Part shown: positions 62,343-64,000 of the stretch, in pieces
How the letters are laid out: each line of letters opens with the position of its first letter
Numbering within the stretch: the first letter of the stretch is position 1
Translations under genes and position numbers: made by a program
DNA from: an uncultured Marinicella sp.
GTDB taxonomy: Bacteria > Pseudomonadota > Gammaproteobacteria > Xanthomonadales > Marinicellaceae
Reading direction: 5' to 3'
Length of the DNA stretch: 64,000 nucleotides
Assembly: GCA_947502925.1 (NCBI GenBank)
Contig: CANNBS010000003.1
Location: 124,001-188,000, forward strand
The notes under the pieces: generated by a model
Database searches by the model: none
Told to the model about the DNA's origin: nothing
Seen by the model: the letters and a program-made list of their open reading frames with translations, nothing else

Positions 62343-63134
62343 TTACTTTCGTTGAAAGTTAGGGTTGATCTGTTGACTGAGTTGAGCGGATAATTTCAGG
62401 TTGGCGGCCAGTAGGTGACCGTTATTATCAGGGTTTTGTTTTAAACTAAAGTCACTGCATTGTCCACCGGCTTCTGTCATAAAAAGCTGACCCACCATGG
62501 TTGTGATTTTAGCGGCATCGGCTTGCCAGAAGCCGTCCAGACGGCCGGCGGCGACCCAGGCTAGGTCTAAAATATCACAGCCAAGCAGTCGACTTCCTGC
62601 GACATGCTTGTTGATATTTCTTAACGACAAGCCGTGAGCAGCCGTTAAAGAATCGTTCTCAGGCAGATTTGTGGCAATAATGGCTGCCGCCAATTCCTTG
62701 TTTTGGTCGATACGTAATCGTTTATTATTTAAATAAGCGCCTTTACCGCGACTGGCTGTGAAACTATCACCTGTCAGTGGTTGAAAAACCATGGCGTGTT
62801 GTAATTTGTCCTGCTCTGTTAAAACCAGTCCAATGGCACAGTGCGGAATGTCATAAAGAAAATTAGCGGTGCCGGCCAAAGGTTCGATGTACCAGGTGCG
62901 TTCGCCCTGTTCCAGGTCGCTTAACAGACTGTCTTCTGAGCGAACGACATCCTCAGGATAAGCCCTTTTAAGCGTGTAGAACAAGTCATTTAAACTAACC
63001 TGAACCGCTTTATCGACATAGTCGTTTTGTAGTTTCTTTTGTACCGACAACAATTCATTTTGAAAAATCAGTTGTTCGATGGATTTTGACGCTTTTAACG
63101 CGGCCTTATGGGCAATATTGAGTTCCGGAGACAT
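62343..63134 (-). CDS. SuhB/inositol monophosphatase homologue with substituted metal ligands
   Basis: 263 residues from ATG 63134. It aligns end to end with E. coli SuhB (LNIAHKAALKAS, SRGKGAYLNNKRLR, DLAWVAAGRLDGFW, TEAGG). The metal-binding IDPLDGTTN is here IEPLAGTAN, so aspartates 84 and 87 are Glu and Ala, and the PWDxAAG aspartate is replaced (DAAKITT, T211 at that place). Phosphatase activity is therefore unlikely. SuhB also acts in rRNA antitermination with NusA, independent of catalysis, which could be what is kept. Divergent from trmJ, as in E. coli. The ORF extends upstream, but MSPELNIA is the usual SuhB-type start. Confidence 0.87.
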   Translation of the reverse strand: MSPELNIAHKAALKASKSIEQLIFQNELLSVQKKLQNDYVDKAVQVSLNDLFYTLKRAYPEDVVRSEDSLLSDLEQGERTWYIEPLAGTANFLYDIPHCAIGLVLTEQDKLQHAMVFQPLTGDSFTASRGKGAYLNNKRLRIDQNKELAAAIIATNLPENDSLTAAHGLSLRNINKHVAGSRLLGCDILDLAWVAAGRLDGFWQADAAKITTMVGQLFMTEAGGQCSDFSLKQNPDNNGHLLAANLKLSAQLSQQINPNFQRK

Positions 63135-63138
63135 GTTA

Positions 63139-63167
63139 TTGATGTTACGAGGGCAAGCGCGTATGAT
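63139..63167 (+). promoter_or_regulatory. Sigma-70 promoter of trmJ
   Basis: TTGATG (63139-63144), a 17-bp spacer and TATGAT (63162-63167), 30 bp before the trmJ ATG, in the 63-bp divergent gap. Confidence 0.6.
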
Positions 63168-63197
63168 AGCAAAATTCATCACAAAAGACATCTGTTC

Positions 63198-63938
63198 ATG
63201 CACAGACTCAAGCAAATTAATACGGTGCTTATTGGCACCACTCATCCGGGTAATATTGGTGCGGCGGCGCGTGCCATCAAAGTCATGGGCTTAGATCGTT
63301 TATCGTTAGTAAATCCTGAAAATTACCCTTCGCCTGAGGCGCGATCCCGGGCTTCCGGTGCCGATGATGTCTTAAGCAAAGCGCAAGTGTACTCTGAATT
63401 AGATGATGCCATTGGTGATGCACAGCTGGTTTTTGGAACCAGCTCTCGCAGCCGGGGTATGAATATACCGATGGTGAATATGCGTGAGGCAGCGCAAAAA
63501 ATGATGTCTGCAGCGAATCAAGGTCAGCAGGTTGCGATGCTGTTCGGTAAAGAGCGTTATGGTTTAACCAATGAAGAAATGCAGCGTTGCCACTATCTGG
63601 TTAAATATCCGGCGAATCCTGATTATCCGTCATTGAATTTAGCCGCAGCGGTGCAATTGGCGGCTTATGAACTAAGAATGGAATGTCTCGATGATCAGCA
63701 AGACATCGCGACAAAAACAGGTGATGAAGTGGTCAATTTGTGTGATGGTCAGAAAATGCAGAGTTTTTATCAGCACTTATTTTCAACCATGGAAGATACG
63801 GGGTTTTTAAACCCGATGAACAAAGCTTCCATGACTGAAAAGTTTCGCATGATGTTTAACCGAATGCACATTGAAACCCATGAAATGGATATGTTACGCG
63901 GCTTTTTAAGTGCAGTGAACAAGAACCTGAAAAAATGA
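63198..63938 (+). CDS. trmJ: tRNA (cytidine/uridine-2'-O-)-methyltransferase TrmJ
   Basis: 246 residues, normal for this SPOUT methyltransferase, which modifies position 32 of the anticodon loop. Knot motifs are present: TTHPGNIGAAARAIKVMGL, MLFGKERYGLTNEE and NPDYPSLNLAAAVQLAAYE. ATG 63198 (MHRLKQINTVLIGTT) is chosen; the longer frame to 63108 runs through the promoter. In many gammaproteobacteria iscR or cysE follows, and the strong promoter just downstream fits that. Confidence 0.95.
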   Translation: MHRLKQINTVLIGTTHPGNIGAAARAIKVMGLDRLSLVNPENYPSPEARSRASGADDVLSKAQVYSELDDAIGDAQLVFGTSSRSRGMNIPMVNMREAAQKMMSAANQGQQVAMLFGKERYGLTNEEMQRCHYLVKYPANPDYPSLNLAAAVQLAAYELRMECLDDQQDIATKTGDEVVNLCDGQKMQSFYQHLFSTMEDTGFLNPMNKASMTEKFRMMFNRMHIETHEMDMLRGFLSAVNKNLKK

Positions 63939-63949
63939 CCACAATAGAC

Positions 63950-63977
63950 TTGACACTGGTCATGTTCAGGGTAAAAT
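63950..63977 (+). promoter_or_regulatory. Strong sigma-70 promoter at the right edge
   Basis: Perfect TTGACA (63950-63955), 16-bp spacer, TAAAAT (63972-63977). It points right, out of the window. By analogy with E. coli gene order it may drive iscR and the isc operon, which cannot be checked here. Confidence 0.65.
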
Positions 63978-64000
63978 GCCCAGTTCTTGTTGAGGCAAGA

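Overview
The window looks like chromosomal DNA of a free-living gammaproteobacterium, most likely on the Lysobacterales (Xanthomonadales) side and reminiscent of Marinicella-type marine bacteria. The reasons are: core gammaproteobacterial gene sets (nudix-miaB-ybeZ-ybeY, yajC-secD-secF, trmJ divergent from a suhB-like gene, cysS-sufE); a Crp-family regulator that reads like Xanthomonas Clp; an XanB2-type chorismatase; an ECF sigma factor paired with a TPR-containing Ser/Thr kinase; and secreted proteins ending in a [FI]-x-D-G-F-E-like tail. The taxon is an inference, not a measurement. No rRNA, tRNA, CRISPR array or intact insertion sequence was recognised.

Layout. 1-2.7 kb: end of an ABC exporter operon and a CAAX-type membrane protease, with two copies of a short dispersed repeat. 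2.9-10.2 kb: accessory stretch with a secreted protein, a single-chain restriction-modification enzyme, about 0.9 kb of non-coding DNA with two abutting palindromes and a 23-bp-period tandem motif, a Fic protein with a convergent small ORF, and a secreted SGNH hydrolase. 10.3-13.7 kb: GlsB-like protein, fadH and nagZ. 13.9-19.8 kb: large secreted subtilase, then the ECF sigma factor and kinase pair. 19.8-34.8 kb: mostly housekeeping (sufE, cysS, chorismatase, clp, phoB with its own Pho box, uvrA, OPT transporter, enoyl-CoA hydratase, FKBP, nudix, miaB, ybeZ, ybeY). A 225-bp palindromic element sits against the chorismatase stop codon.

34.9-48.6 kb is variable: small membrane and envelope proteins, a leftward group of secreted or hydrolytic genes, a CDC-like pore-forming protein (40260-42284), and a decay zone with three broken genes (LysR regulator, class III alcohol dehydrogenase, alpha/beta hydrolase). 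These are followed by a hairpin-rich block, an MBL hydrolase, an old-yellow-enzyme reductase and a REP-pair-like repeat. 48.6-58.9 kb carries two leftward oxidoreductases, a tight SOUL-catalase-cytochrome b561 operon, an OsmC-YcaO fusion, a beta-helix secreted protein and an M15 peptidase with a GNAT-like N-terminus. 59-64 kb is yajC-secD-secF, a suhB homologue with substituted metal ligands, trmJ, and a strong promoter running off the right edge.

The best candidates for something little described are the Gram-negative CDC-like cytolysin with no recognisable membrane-binding domain 4, the Fic locus with its tandem motifs and back-to-back palindromes, the catalytically eroded SuhB homologue, the OsmC-YcaO fusion and the palindromic element at 22.7 kb.
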